Shown: positions 13,451 to 23,917 of the stretch, in pieces | Layout of the letters: each line of letters starts with the position of its first letter | Position numbering within the stretch: the stretch's first letter is position 1 | Origin: Manis javanica | Taxonomy: Eukaryota > Chordata > Mammalia > Pholidota > Manidae | Direction of reading: 5' to 3' | DNA: 64,000 nt | NCBI RefSeq assembly: GCF_040802235.1 | Contig: NC_133158.1 | Coordinates: 38,816,001 to 38,880,000 of the forward strand | Program-made: the position numbers and the translations under genes | Notes under the pieces: model-generated | What the model was told of the DNA's origin: nothing | Databases searched by the model: none | The model's input: the letters and a program-made list of their open reading frames with translations, nothing else

Positions 13451-13629
13451 GCAATCCCTACTATGCTCTCAGAGGAATGTTTCTCAATTACAGAGCAACT
13501 CTGTTTAAAATGCGCTTCACTAATCAATCAAGACGTGATACATGTTTTTGTGGCATTTGTCATTACTAACACTAATACACACACAATCCGTTTTCATTAG
13601 CAAACACTGCGTTGGCCCCAGGCCAGGAG

Positions 13630-14720
13630 TAGGACTGGGTAGGGGCCTGGCGAACGCGCACGCTCCTGGGGCGAGGCGGGGTGGGGAGGGCAGGAGCGGC
13701 GGGGCGGGGCCGGCCGTAGGGCAGTCCGGCGGTCCCGGGAGGGTCAGAGGCGGCGGGCTGGGTGGGGAGGGTGGGGCGGGAAGGGGCTGGGGTGGATTCA
13801 GACAGCTGGACGGGGAGGGGCTGGAAGAGGGCACGATAGGGCGAGCCGATGGGGCGGGGATGGGGAAGCCCGAACGCGGACGCAGGCCAGGGACACTCCC
13901 ACACTCCGGGCAAAGGGCCCAGGATCGTGAGGGGTCAACGAGGGGCAGGGACCGGGCCCAAGCGAAGAGGCAGGAGCGGGACACGTGTGTGACGCAGGGT
14001 CAGGGCCGCGGGGCTCCCGCCACAGAGACGGAGGAGGCGTGGCCAGGCCGGGGCGTGCCCGGAGGGGGCGTGTCTCTAGAAGGCGTGGCCTGGAGGAGCG
14101 GCGCAGAGTTCGTGGTCAACCTCCGGCGCGGGGCACAGGTAAGAAGGACGCCGGAGGTCTGCACAGGCCGCGGGTAGCCGTCTGACGCACTGGCCGAGCG
14201 AGGACCCTCTATAGGGTCGGCCTGCCTCATGCGCAGTCCAGCGACCGCACTACCCACGGAAGACCTACCTCAGCCGCGATTCCCCACTGCGAGCTGCGTC
14301 CACACCGCCGGCGCAAAGAAGGAAAAGAGCTCCCAGGACCAGAGCCACCGCCCTCGGCCCGCGCAGGCGCGCTGCGCATAGGCCGTGCGGAAACAAGGCC
14401 CCGCCCTGGGCCCAGCGCCTTCCGCATGCGTACTTCGGACGCGTCCGCAGTCAAGAATGGAGCAACCGTCTCGGCCGCGCAGGCGCACGGCCTGCAGGCA
14501 TTTACTGAAGAAAGCGGCCTGGATCCAAGTGCTCCGCGCAGGCGCACTTCCCGGGTCTCCCTCCCGCCGTCTCGCAAGCTCGGGCGCTGGGGCCGAACAG
14601 GAGGGCTTGGCCATGCGTCCAGGGGTCAGACCCCGGGATGGGGTGGTAGGCAGGGGGCGAGACAGACCCCGGGAGGGAGAAGGGGAGGTGATGGTGGGCG
14701 CGGGGCGGGGCCGGGCACAA
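13630..14720. promoter_or_regulatory. CpG island, probable PRMT2 promoter (possibly bidirectional)
   Basis: About 1.1 kb of very GC- and CpG-rich DNA between AT-rich flanks. It contains several GC boxes (GGGGCGGGG-type) and three copies of GCGCAGGCGC (14361-14370, 14477-14486, 14536-14545), which match the NRF1 half-palindromic consensus. No TATA box is obvious. It sits immediately upstream of PRMT2 (minus strand). A strong plus-strand donor CACAG|GTAAGAAG at 14138/14139 hints at transcription in the other direction as well. Long open frames here (up to 211 codons) reflect GC bias and resemble no protein I know. Confidence 0.75.
14269..14500 (-). other. PRMT2: Candidate non-coding first exon of PRMT2 (5' UTR)
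   Basis: Inside the CpG island the minus strand has a good splice donor, GCTGAG|GTAGGT, at 14269/14268. It lies about 1.6 kb upstream of the exon with the PRMT2 ATG and in the right orientation. A CpG-island first exon that is non-coding is usual for this gene. The transcription start is not visible, and the upper limit given is arbitrary. This is inference from position and one donor, without homology evidence. Confidence 0.35.
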
Positions 14721-14789
14721 AGGATCCGGAACAGGACAGGGGTGTCCTCTGTCACCATTTCCACTCATCAGGTTCTGGTGGTCTTACCC

Positions 14790-15034
14790 GATGCAAGCAG
14801 GCAAGAGACAGAATAGAGATACAAAGAAGTGAAACTGTCATTATTCACAGATGACATGAATGTGTATACAGATAGTGCAAAATCTACAAATTAAGTATTA
14901 CTAACGTCACTAGCTGAAGGGCCAATATAGTAGTAATCAAGTTGGACATTGAAATCTAAAAACTCCGTCTTCAATAGCACTAATTAACATCAAGTGTCAT
15001 CTGTGCTCTAGTAACGAAAATAGACAAACAAGCA
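14790..15034 (+). mobile_element. Old LINE-1 RT-region fragment
   Basis: Contains the block GAAGTGAAACTGTCATTATT followed by CACAGATGACATGA, the position of the reverse transcriptase catalytic motif in L1 ORF2. This part of ORF2 lies downstream of what follows at 15.04 kb, so it is a separate or rearranged fragment. Confidence 0.6.
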
Positions 15035-15209
15035 CAGTAAGGATATAGAAGATCTAGACACCATCACACCGATGACTTAACAACAAACTGCATAATGTAC
15101 CTTATTAAGCTCACATGGCATGTTAAGGTAGACTATATGCTGCTCTAAAAACGAATCACAATAAATTGCAAATACTGAAATCTTTTAAGAGTATGTTCTC
15201 TGACCACAG

Positions 15210-16010
15210 TGTTGGTGCAGCCTTGTGTATTTCCTCGGCCCTTGTCCCTGCCGCAACAAAGAAGTGAAGGGCAGAGACACAGTAGGGAAGCAGAGTAAAA
15301 GATTTAAAGTTACTTAGAGAGTAAGTGCAGCAGCCTCAGCGAGAAGAGGCGCCCTGAAAGGTTGGAAAGAAAGTTTAAGATTAAAAGGTTAAGCACTGGG
15401 AAAGTGCAGGTGACCTCAGACAGAGGAGCACCCCGAAAGGTTGGGGTTCCCCCTTTTAAGGATTCTTCAGGAATGTGACTAAGGGCCGGGGGTGCAGACC
15501 TGTTAAGTGGTCTTTGAATTCTTAGAATTAATTTAACACGAGGAACTTCCTGCTCTGATTTCTCTGGAGTCTTGGTCCAGGAACATATCAAACAAGGCTG
15601 CCTGTCCAGCCCCCAAGGTGGGCTGTTATTGTCTGCTAAAGAGTAAGTTAATCTTACATTTTTAACTTCCTGGGTATTAAAATACAATCTATAAGATGGA
15701 ATCCTTCCTGCCTTTTACTGTTTACAGCTGGGCCTGCATGCTAAATTAGTTGCCTAGGTTACAAACTACTTGATTAGGGCCGGAAGGAGAAAAAAACGGC
15801 ATTTAGGTAAAGTTAAAAAACAAGCTGGGCCTGCATGATTAACATAATAAAGACATGGGCTGTGCTGAGATACCCTCCTTTATCTGGGGAATATTCAAAC
15901 ATTCCAGGCCAGGTTGCTACTGGCTTTTTGAGCTTTAATTAATTAACTCTGGGCCTTTTTAGTGGACTTTCTTGGCCTTTCTCTTTCCACCCCCCTCATA
16001 TGTATTTTCC
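15210..16010 (-). mobile_element. ERV LTR (family Y), antisense, inserted in old L1
   Basis: Reads as an LTR on the minus strand. It is the reverse complement of the plus-strand LTR at 33.34-34.1 kb (shared blocks near 15.24-15.32 kb: AAGGGCAGAGACACAGTAGG and AGTTACTTAGAGAG). Its U3-like part (CTTCCTGGGTATTAAAATAC, GCCTGCATGCTAAATTAG) is also found at 21.85-22.27 kb. L1 ORF2 sequence resumes on the far side. No gag, pol or env. Confidence 0.7.
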
Positions 16011-16174
16011 TGCCTAATAATAGTGAAAGAGATTAGGAATCAAAACAATAAGAAATCTAGAAAAACTCAAATTACTTGTAAATAAAGCAGCATACATCTA
16101 AATAACCCATGATTCAAAGGAAGAAACCAAAGGGATTTTTTAAAAATTCAAATTGTATGATAATGAAAAGATAC

Positions 16175-16805
16175 TGCTGAGGTCTGAATATCTGTGTGGA
16201 TAAAATGAGAGTTCCTGTGGCCAGGATTCTCACCTGGCCCTGGTTGACTGGCTCACTGCACACCTGTGGGCAATACATGGCTGTTGACTCTATATAAAGA
16301 GCTCCGCCCAGTGCTCTGGGCGCGTCAGGGTAGCAGGGCTGCAAGGCTGCAGAAGAGCAGAGCAGAGGCTGGAGTGGTGGCAGCACCGAGGACAGAGGAT
16401 AGAGGCCCAGAGGCAGAGACCAGCTTGCTGCATGCAGACTCGCTCTGAGTGAATGGGATTTTAGTGACTGACCACCTGGTAATAAAGTTGGGTATAACCC
16501 CTTTACCCCAAGAAAGTTTTGCTGTCAATTTCTTTGGTCACATTGAATCCATAGCGAACTCGCCCTGGGCTGAAACCCATTGGCAAGACAGTAGTAATCT
16601 TGTAAGAGAGACCCCAGAGAGCTCACTGCCCGTCAGCAAAAAAGACTGCCATTTATGAACCAGGAAACCCTCAGTAGACACTGAAGTGTCCGCACTGTGA
16701 TCTTGGACTTCCCAGCCTCCAGAACTGTTAAGACATAAATGTTTGTTGTTTATACACCACACAGTTTATGGTATTTTCGTTATAACAGCCAAAATGGACT
16801 GATCA
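16175..16805 (+). mobile_element. MaLR-type LTR (MLT1/MST-like), itself split by another LTR
   Basis: The left end TGCTGAGGTCTGAATATCTG and the right part from about 16.6 kb (TGATCTTGGACTTCCCAGCC, TCCAGAACTG, AGTTTATGGTATTTTCG, ending near AAAATGGACTGATCA) are the two ends of a mammalian MaLR LTR. They are separated by an unrelated LTR at about 16195-16590. It lies inside the ancient L1. Confidence 0.75.
16195..16590 (+). mobile_element. Solo ERV LTR (family Z) nested in the MaLR LTR
   Basis: Begins TGTGGATAAAATG and ends GGCAAGACA, matching the copy at 22551-22857. It has a TATA-like TATATAAAGAGCTC box near 16290, an AATAAAG signal near 16482, and the shared 3' block CTGAAACCCATTGGCAAGAC. 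No clear target duplication at this copy. Confidence 0.75.
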
Positions 16806-16965
16806 TATTGAATTGGGGGATGAAGATAGAACAGAGCTTAGAGAGAAATTGGTGCTTTCGTCGCTTATATTGGAAGAAAAAAAATTAAATCAATGATCTA
16901 AACTTCCAGCTTAAGCTAAATTTAAAAAGTAATTGATAGAGAAAATTTATAAGGGCAGCAACCTA

Positions 16966-17270
16966 GCTGAAGGGCCCCCACCAGTAAGATGGCAAACTTC
17001 CAGCTTCTCTTCGGGGTCCTTGGTTCCTGCCGGCGCCACCTGAAGCCCAATCACCTCTCGCTTCCCTCCCAATCCCAGCACCTAGCCAACAGCCACCAGC
17101 CCCGTAGAAGTGACACCTCAATCAATTCATGCCCGTTCCTATATAACCCAGCACCTTTCCCTAATAAAGTGGAACTCTCCGGTGAATTGCTGCTATGTGT
17201 CGCTCCTTTCCTTTCACTAGCCCCGGTGGGCTCCCCTCCATCTCACCCCCTCTCCTCAACACAAATAACA
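16966..17270 (+). mobile_element. ERV LTR with TATA box and polyadenylation signal
   Basis: LTR-like: CCAATCAC motif, CCTATATAACCCAGCAC at about 17150, and CCTAATAAAGTGG about 10 nt later, as in gammaretrovirus-type LTRs. The 290 nt that follow (17271-17560) may belong to the same insertion, but I recognise nothing in them. No internal genes. Confidence 0.6.
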
Positions 17271-17569
17271 AAAAAAACACTCCCTTGTTTTCCCGATCTG
17301 CCGAGCACTGAGTCCCAAGGTTCACTCCCTAAACTCCCTCCCCCTGCCTGCTCACTTGCTGTGCATGTAGGAATGTTACAGATAAAAAAGCAGAAAAATA
17401 TATATTGTTCCTTTTGCCTTTGTTGGGAGCTCAGACTTTTTGAGAAATTACTCCCCTCTGAGCCTGCCAGTGTGAAATAGAGCCTCAACATTCCAAGACC
17501 TCACAGTGCCGCTTACTTTTTCCATCAGTGATCCAGTCCAGGTATTTTCAGTATTTTCCATAATATAAT

Positions 17570-18030
17570 TATGTTAGGCAGAAAGAAAGAAATGAGCAGG
17601 ATGGAAAGGAGAAAGGGCCCCCCAAAGATGACTTAGGAAGTTGATCAAATAGAACCAGAAAGCCAGAAATGACTCAGAGTTAATCAGATTAATCCACAGG
17701 GTCCAAGAGTGACTCTGGAAATGTCCAGGGTCCCCCCAGATAAGAAACAGCAGAGGCACAGGCACAGCACAGCCCTGTCCCCATTTCACCAATCAGAAGA
17801 AGCCTAGAGAGCTGACAGCTGTCAATTAAGGACCTCTCTGTCCTGCCAAAACCACATAAAAGCAGCCTCAGAATGAGCATCCACGCCTGCCTGTCTTGTC
17901 TTAGGCAGACCCGCTCTGTTACTCTGTGCAGAGTGTATTAAAACTTACTTTGCTTTCTTGACTTTGATCTCTTGTTTTACTGATGCCGGGGTTCTTGTTT
18001 GTGGATTCGAAGAATGAACTTAGCAAACAG
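17570..18030 (+). mobile_element. ERV LTR
   Basis: Plus-strand LTR architecture: CACCAATCAGAAG box near 17788, CCACATAAAAGCAGCC TATA-like box near 17850, and a GTGTATTAAAAC signal near 17935 followed by a T-rich U5 ending GGGGTTCTTGTTTGTGG. Solo; no viral genes. Confidence 0.6.
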
Positions 18031-18033
18031 TCA

Positions 18034-19510
18034 AGGAGAGACAGGGACCGTGGGTCTAGTCAGAGTAGGGTGAGGGCCTCCGGAGAAAGCAAGGCAGGAT
18101 ATTTACAGTCAGAGCAATGTAACTACATGCAAGGAAACCTCCCCCCTACTAAAACGATGTTGAACATTAAGCTTGAGTCATTCTTCAGTGAGATCAGTTA
18201 ATGTTCCCCAGATAAAGAAGAGTAGCACATGTTTTGTTATGCTAATCATTTGTAATCATGTGTAAGATTCACTTTAGCATGCTAAAAGGCCCAGGCCTAT
18301 GTGCTGTCTTTCCTCCTTCAGATCTGAGGAGGTGACTTTGCAAACTGAGCAACTAATTTAGCATGCAGACCCAGCTGTAGACAGCATGGTAAAAGGCAGA
18401 AAGAATTCCATCTTAAAGATAAGAGTGCATTTTAACACCCAGGAAGTTTAAGAGGCAGGATTCTTTAGCAAATAGACAATGCCTCGGCCCACCTGGGGGC
18501 TGGGCAGGTGGCCTTCTGATACGCTCCCAGACCAAGACTCAGGTGTCCCAGAGAGAAATCAAGGCAGGAAATTCCTTATGTTAAGTTAATTTTTAATATT
18601 CAGGGATCACGTAAGTCCATACTCCTAAGCTTTGTTTTCAGGTTCCCAAATATCCTCGACTGCCTATAAAACCCCTACACACCGCACCACCACAGGCTTT
18701 CCTGTCCCCTCTTGGTGTAAGCCAGGAGCTCTGTCCTTTCACTCGATCTCTAAATAAAAGCCTGTACCCTTACCCTAAGAATGCAGCACTCCAGTTTGAA
18801 AAAGACAGGTGCACCCCTATGTTTATCGCAGCACTATTTACAATAGCCAGGAAATGGAAGCAACCTAAATGTCCAGCAGTGGATGAATGGATAAAGAAGA
18901 TGTGGTACATATACACAAGCGAATATTACTCAGCCATAAGAAAAAAACATATCCTACCATTTGCAACAACATGGATGGAGGTAGAGGGTATTGTGCTCAG
19001 TGAAATAAGCCAGGCAGAGAAAGACAAGTACCAAATGATTTCGTTCATATGTGGAGTATAAGAACAAAGAAAAACTGAAGGAACAAAACAGCAGCAGAAT
19101 CACAGAACCCAAGGATGGACTAACGGTTACCAAAGGGAAAGGGACTGGGCAGGAGGGGTGGGAAGGGAGGGATAAGGGCAGAGAAAAAGAAAGGGGGCAT
19201 TACGATTAGCATGTATAATGTGGGGGGAGGCATAGGGAGGGATGTGCAACACAGAGAAGACAAGTAGTGAGTCTACAGCATCTTACTACACTGATGGACA
19301 GTGACTGTAATGGGGTTTGGAGGGGGACTTGGTGAAGGCGGGAGTCTAGTAACCATAATGTTCTTCATGTAATTGTAGATTAATGATAATAAAATGAATT
19401 AAAATAAATAAATACATACCAAAAAAAGCCTGTACCTTGCTCTCCTACCTTGAGTATTTGTGAAGCTCATTCTTCAGCTTCATGAACAAGAACTCTGGCA
19501 TCAAAGGTAG
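18034..19510 (+). mobile_element. ERV LTR (family Y-related), plus orientation, interrupted by an L1
   Basis: Starts near GAGACAGGGACC and includes TGCCTATAAAACCCC (about 18660) and CTAAATAAAAGCCTGTACC (about 18751). It is then cut by an L1 insertion and resumes at about 19426 with AAAAAGCCTGTACCTTGC. Its 5' half is the reverse complement of 21.85-22.27 kb, and its 3' half is the reverse complement of 19.50-19.6 kb. Confidence 0.75.
18771..19425 (+). mobile_element. Young LINE-1 3' end inserted in the LTR, with target-site duplication
   Basis: A 5'-truncated L1 of the young family, starting ACCCTAAGAATGCAGCAC and ending in TTGTAGATTAATGATAATAA plus a degenerate A-rich tail. It is flanked by AAAAGCCTGTACCCTT on the left and AAAAGCCTGTACCTT on the right, a target-site duplication of about 15 nt with one difference. 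The open frame 18819-19061 is the last part of ORF2. This dates the L1 as younger than the host LTR. Confidence 0.88.
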
Positions 19511-20233
19511 GAGAGCTAAGGGGAGGCTTTTATTGAGAGATACAGTGAGAGGACAGACAGAGCTCCCAGCTCACACCAGGAGGGGACAGGAGAGCCCCGG
19601 GTGGTGTGTTGTCTAGGGGACTTACAGGTGGCTGAGAGACAAAGAGCTAGGGATGCAGACCCACCAGACAGTCTCTAAATGTTTATCTTTGAAGAGACAC
19701 TAAGTTTCTTATCTTTGAAGAGACACTAAGTTTCTTATCAGTTTTCTGGACTGTTTTGTAGAGTTAACATAAGAAATTTACTGCTTTGATTCTTTCTCAG
19801 AATAGCAGGTTCTTGGTTTGGGAGCATATCAGTCAAGGCTGCTTGTCTTGCTTTCAAGGTGAGCTGAGTTACTGACTTGATTCCAGCTGGAGGAGGAAAA
19901 GCAGCATCTGGGCAAAGTTAAAGATAAACTGGGCCTTTTAGCTGCTAAAGTAAATTTTACAATAGCCTCATTTAATTGACACAATGAAGACACAGGCTAT
20001 GCTGAAGTATTTTCTTATCTGGGGGATGTTCAAACATTCCAGGCCAGGTTATTCCTGGCTTTTTAGTTTTAAGTAATCTTCACTGAAGAATGTTTATATT
20101 CCTAGTTTGATATTTTACTTTAGAAAATTAATGTGACTCTGTCTTTGCTTAATTATTTAATATGGAGTTTTGGTGGGGGTCTTTTTCCAGAGGCCCTCAC
20201 CCTGCTCTGACTACAGCCACGGTCCCTGTCTCA
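19505..20233 (-). mobile_element. ERV LTR (same family as 18.03-19.51 kb), minus orientation
   Basis: On the minus strand this starts TGAGACAGGGACC and carries AATAAAAGCCTCC with CTCTCCTACCTTTG at its 3' end, the same layout as the adjacent plus-strand copy. The two meet tail to tail at about 19.505 kb. Contains a tandem duplication of about 26 bp (19687-19738). Confidence 0.72.
19687..19738. repeat. Two-copy tandem repeat of about 26 bp
   Basis: The unit beginning TTATCTTTGAAGAGACACTA occurs twice head to tail inside the LTR; the copies appear identical. Confidence 0.85.
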
Positions 20234-21849
20234 GGAGGACAGACAGAGCTCCTGAGAGGAGCCAAGATGGCGGCGTGAGTAGAGCAGCAGAAATCTCCTC
20301 CCAAAACCATATATATTTTTGAAAATACAACAAATACAACTATCCCTAAAAGAGAGACCAGAAGATACAGGACAACAGCCAGGCTACATCTACACCTGAG
20401 AGAACCCAGCACCTCACCAAGAGGGTAAGATACAAGCCGCAGCCTGGCAGGACCCGAGCGCCCCTCACCCCAGCTCCCAGTGGGAGGAGAGGAGTCAGAG
20501 CGGGGAGGGAGAGGGAGCCCAGGACTGCTAAACACCCAGCCCTAGCCATCCACACTGGGAGCACAGCCACACAGTGCATGGGGTGCTGAATACTAGGGAA
20601 ATGGGACAGTAAAACCTGCAAGTGGGTCCCTGCAGCTGGCGCCCCTGGGACAAAGAAAAGCGAGTGCTTTTTGAAAGTCTCAAAGGGACAGGGACCCCGC
20701 AGCTGGACAGAAGTGTCCTGGGACACTTAGCCAAGCAGCTGGGAATCCCAGGGAACTCTGGGCGCCCTAACCCCCTGGGCGGCAGTGCAGCTCCGAGGCC
20801 CCTCACAGCTATAAAGAGTCTCCCACCCATTCTCCCTCTGGCACTGCTCCACCACAGCAGAGCAGCAGCCTGTGGGTGGCCACGCCCACAGCAGCAGGGC
20901 AGAGCTTCTTTCACTGCGGCAGGACAAGAATAAGAGATCCCGTCTGCACACAGCTGCTCAGCACAAGCCACTGGGGGTTGCTGTTCTCCCAGGAGAGGAA
21001 GGCCACAAACTAGCAAGAAGAGACGTTCTCCTAGCTGATACACACACCAGCTCCCCATTAAAACCATGAAAAAGCAGAAGAATTTGATCCAGACCAAAAT
21101 TACAGAGACAACCTCTGAGAAGGAGCTTGGAGAGATAGACCTAACTAATCTTCCTGAAAAAGAATTCAAAATAAAGGTCATAACCATGCTGATGGAGCTG
21201 CAGAGAAAAATACAAGAGCTAAAGGACAAAGTAAGGAGACAACAGAAATAAAACAATCTATGGAAGGATTTATAAGCAGAATGGATGAGATGCAAGAGGC
21301 CATTGATGGAATAGAAACCAGAGAACAGGAATGCATAGAAGCTGATGAAGAGAGAGATAAAGGATCTCCAGGAATGAAACAATATTAAGAGAACTGTGTG
21401 ACCAATCCAAAAGGAACAATATCCGCATTACAGGTGTACCAGAAGAAGAGAGAGGAAAAAGGGATAGAAAGTGTATTTGAAGAAATAATTGCTGAAAACT
21501 TCCCCAAACTGGGGGAGAAAATAATTGCTCAGACCATGGAAGTACACAGAACTCCCAACAGAAGGGACCCAAGGAGGACAACACCAAGACACATAATAAT
21601 TAAAATGGCAAAGATCAATGACAAGGACAGAGTTTTAAAGGCAGCTAGAGGGAGGAAAAAGGTCACCTAAAAAGGAAAACCCATCAAACTATCATCACAC
21701 TTCTCAACAGAAACCTTACAGGCCAGAAGAGAATGACATGATATATTTAATGCAATGAAACAGAAGGGCCTTGAACCAAGAATACTGTATCCAGCACAAT
21801 TATCATTTAAATATGAAGAAGGGATTAAACAATTCCCAGAAAAGAATCT
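20234..21849 (+). mobile_element. LINE-1 5' end: 5' UTR with YY1-like site and ORF1 remnant
   Basis: Contains the L1 5' end, including CCAAGATGGCGGCG at 20263-20276 (a YY1-type site as in other mammalian L1 promoters). The 5' UTR runs to about 21.06 kb. A broken ORF1 follows: 21066-21251 encodes the start and coiled-coil (KEFKIKVITMLMELQRKIQE), and after frame changes 21398-21670 encodes the RNA-recognition region. It stops abruptly at about 21849, where an LTR follows. Most L1 copies here are 5'-truncated, so a retained 5' end is notable. Not functional. Confidence 0.85.
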
Positions 21850-22265
21850 TACTTGTTAAACTTCCTGGGTGTTAAAATGCAATCTTATCTTGAAGGTGGA
21901 ATCCTTCCTGCCTTTTACTATGTTGTTTACAGCTGGGTCTGCATGCTAAATTGGTTGCCCAGTTTGCAAATCACCTCATCAAATCGGAAGGAGGGAAGAC
22001 AGCACATAGGCCTGGGCCTTTTAGTATGCTAAAGTGAATCTTACACATGATTACAAATGATAAGCATAATAAAAACATGTGCTACTCTTCTTTATCTGGG
22101 GAATATTAACTGATCTCACTGAAGAATGACCCTAGAGATTAATGTTTAACACAGAGTTTTGGTAGGGGGTTTCCTACATGTACTTACATTGCTCTGTCTG
22201 TAAATACCCTCCCTTGCTTTTCCCAGAGGCCCTCACCCTGCGCTAAGCCCATGGTCCCTGTCTCA
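21850..22265 (-). mobile_element. Partial ERV LTR (family Y-related), minus orientation
   Basis: About 90% similar by eye to the reverse complement of 18.03-18.47 kb (shared: ATTCTTCAGTGAGATCAGTT, TTGTAATCATGTGTAAGATT in the minus reading). On the minus strand it begins TGAGACAGGG and lacks the R/U5 end. Confidence 0.7.
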
Positions 22266-22550
22266 TCACTACATGTGACTTCCCTGTGACACCAAACCAA
22301 GTCCTTTCCTTCCCAACAATTATAACAATCATAAATCAAAGTAAGTCAAAGTAAGGAAATAGTAAAGATATCAATCAGTGAACTAGGAAAAAATAGAAAA
22401 ATATTAAAGACAAAAATTGGTTCTTTGAAAAAATTTATAGAATAAACCCCCAGCAAACATTATCGAGAGAAAAAAATACTATCAATATTACAAAGGAAAA
22501 AAGGGAACTCTTTCCAGATCACACCAATGTTAAAAAGATAAGAAGACCAT

Positions 22551-22857
22551 TGTGGGGAAGTTGGGGTTTCTATGGGCAGGATCCTCACTGAACTTAAACC
22601 ACCTGATGACGTAACTGGCCTCTTGTCAGGCTACCGCTTCCACACCTGTAGGCAACAAGCTATTATTGAGCTATATAGAGAGCTCGGCCCAGTGCTCTGG
22701 GCAGAGGCAGAGGTGCTAGTGCTCGACCTACTGCCAGAGAACAAGCTGGGTAATAAATAATAAACCCTTTCACCCCAAGAACGTTTTGCTGTCAATTCCT
22801 TTAGTCACACTGAATCCATAGCAAACCTGCCTGGGGCTGAAACCCATTGGCAAGACA
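22551..22857 (+). mobile_element. Solo LTR (family Z) with 5-bp target-site duplication
   Basis: A complete 307-bp solo LTR: TGTGGGGAAG...GGCAAGACA. It is flanked on both sides by ACCAT (22546-22550 and 22858-22862), the expected 5-bp duplication. The L1 ORF2 sequence reads through cleanly when the element is removed. Has TATATAGAGAGC and AATAAATAATAAA boxes. Confidence 0.88.
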
Positions 22858-22936
22858 ACCATGAACAACTTTAAGTCAATACATTTGATAACTTGTATGA
22901 AATGGACAAACTCCTTTAAAAGGCATGTGAAAATCA

Positions 22937-23344
22937 CGAGAAACCTCACTGACAGGAATGTGAAAGCAGGCAGGAGAAGCTCTCTTGCTCCCAACTCCTC
23001 GTAAACCTCTGATACCACAGGGAATCTCAGACCACCGCACCCTCACCAGACAAGTTGGCACCACACTGATGAGCTGCTTTCCCACAGCAGGAAGAAGGCT
23101 GCCATTTGCTGCCTCCCTGCTGCAGCCCAGCCAGTGAGGCTGTCACGACTCAGCCAATGAGCAGCCAGGACACATGGGGCTCCCAGGGTCCCCTGATTCA
23201 GCCCCCTTCCTCTATGAAAGGGCCTCTCCTCTCTTCTCTGGACTTGCCTGTTTCTGCTGCAGCTTGCCGGTCCTGGACTGCAATTCTCTGTTGTTCTCAA
23301 AAAGAAAAGCACTTTTGTTGGTAAAGTACTGTCTTTTACTTTTA
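22937..23344 (+). mobile_element. Solo LTR, second copy of the family at 13.06 kb
   Basis: Inserted within the ancient L1. Blocks CAGCCAATGAGCAGCC, TCCTCTATGAAAGGGCCTC and GTCCTGGACTGCAATTCTC match the 13.06-13.45 kb copy in the same order. Confidence 0.6.
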
Positions 23345-23917
23345 AGGTTAACAGGCATTAGTTATCAAAACTGACACAAGAGAAAAAATATACACAATAA
23401 ATTTATTCTTATAAAAAATCTTCCCACAAGGAAAATTCAAGCCCCAAATAGTTTCACCGGTAGATTCTATCAAATGTGTAAGAAAGAAATAACCTTTTAT
23501 GAAAATAGGGGATGGACATGTCCCAATTTGTTTCATGAGGCAAACAACTCTGATACAAACACCTGACAAATGCAAGAAAATTGCATACACCTTTCATAAA
23601 AACAGACACGAAAATTCTTAAAATATTAGCACATTAAGCCTAACAATACAGGAGATATATATTATAGCCAAGTGAGTTTATCCCAGCAGTGCAAAATGGG
23701 ACTAACTCTTGAAAATCAATGTAATTCACCACTTCAACAGAATAAAGGAGAAAAACAGTATGACCATTTCAATAAGTTTTTAAAGGATTTGACAAAATGC
23801 AGTACCCAATCATGATTTTTTCAAAAAATCAGCCAAAATAGAACTTCTATCTGAAATACATCAAAAACCCTATTACTAAAATTATACTTAATGATGTCAT
23901 ATTGAAAGTTTTCATTA

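Noticed and set aside
13542..14177. 211-codon open frame on the plus strand in the CpG island
   Set aside because: Gly/Arg/Ala-rich low-complexity translation with overlapping open frames in other frames; a GC-bias artefact in a promoter island.
14790..15034. RT-region L1 block as part of the same L1 as 15.04-24.8 kb
   Set aside because: The RT block lies downstream in ORF2 relative to the sequence that follows it, so it is out of order and more likely a separate fragment.
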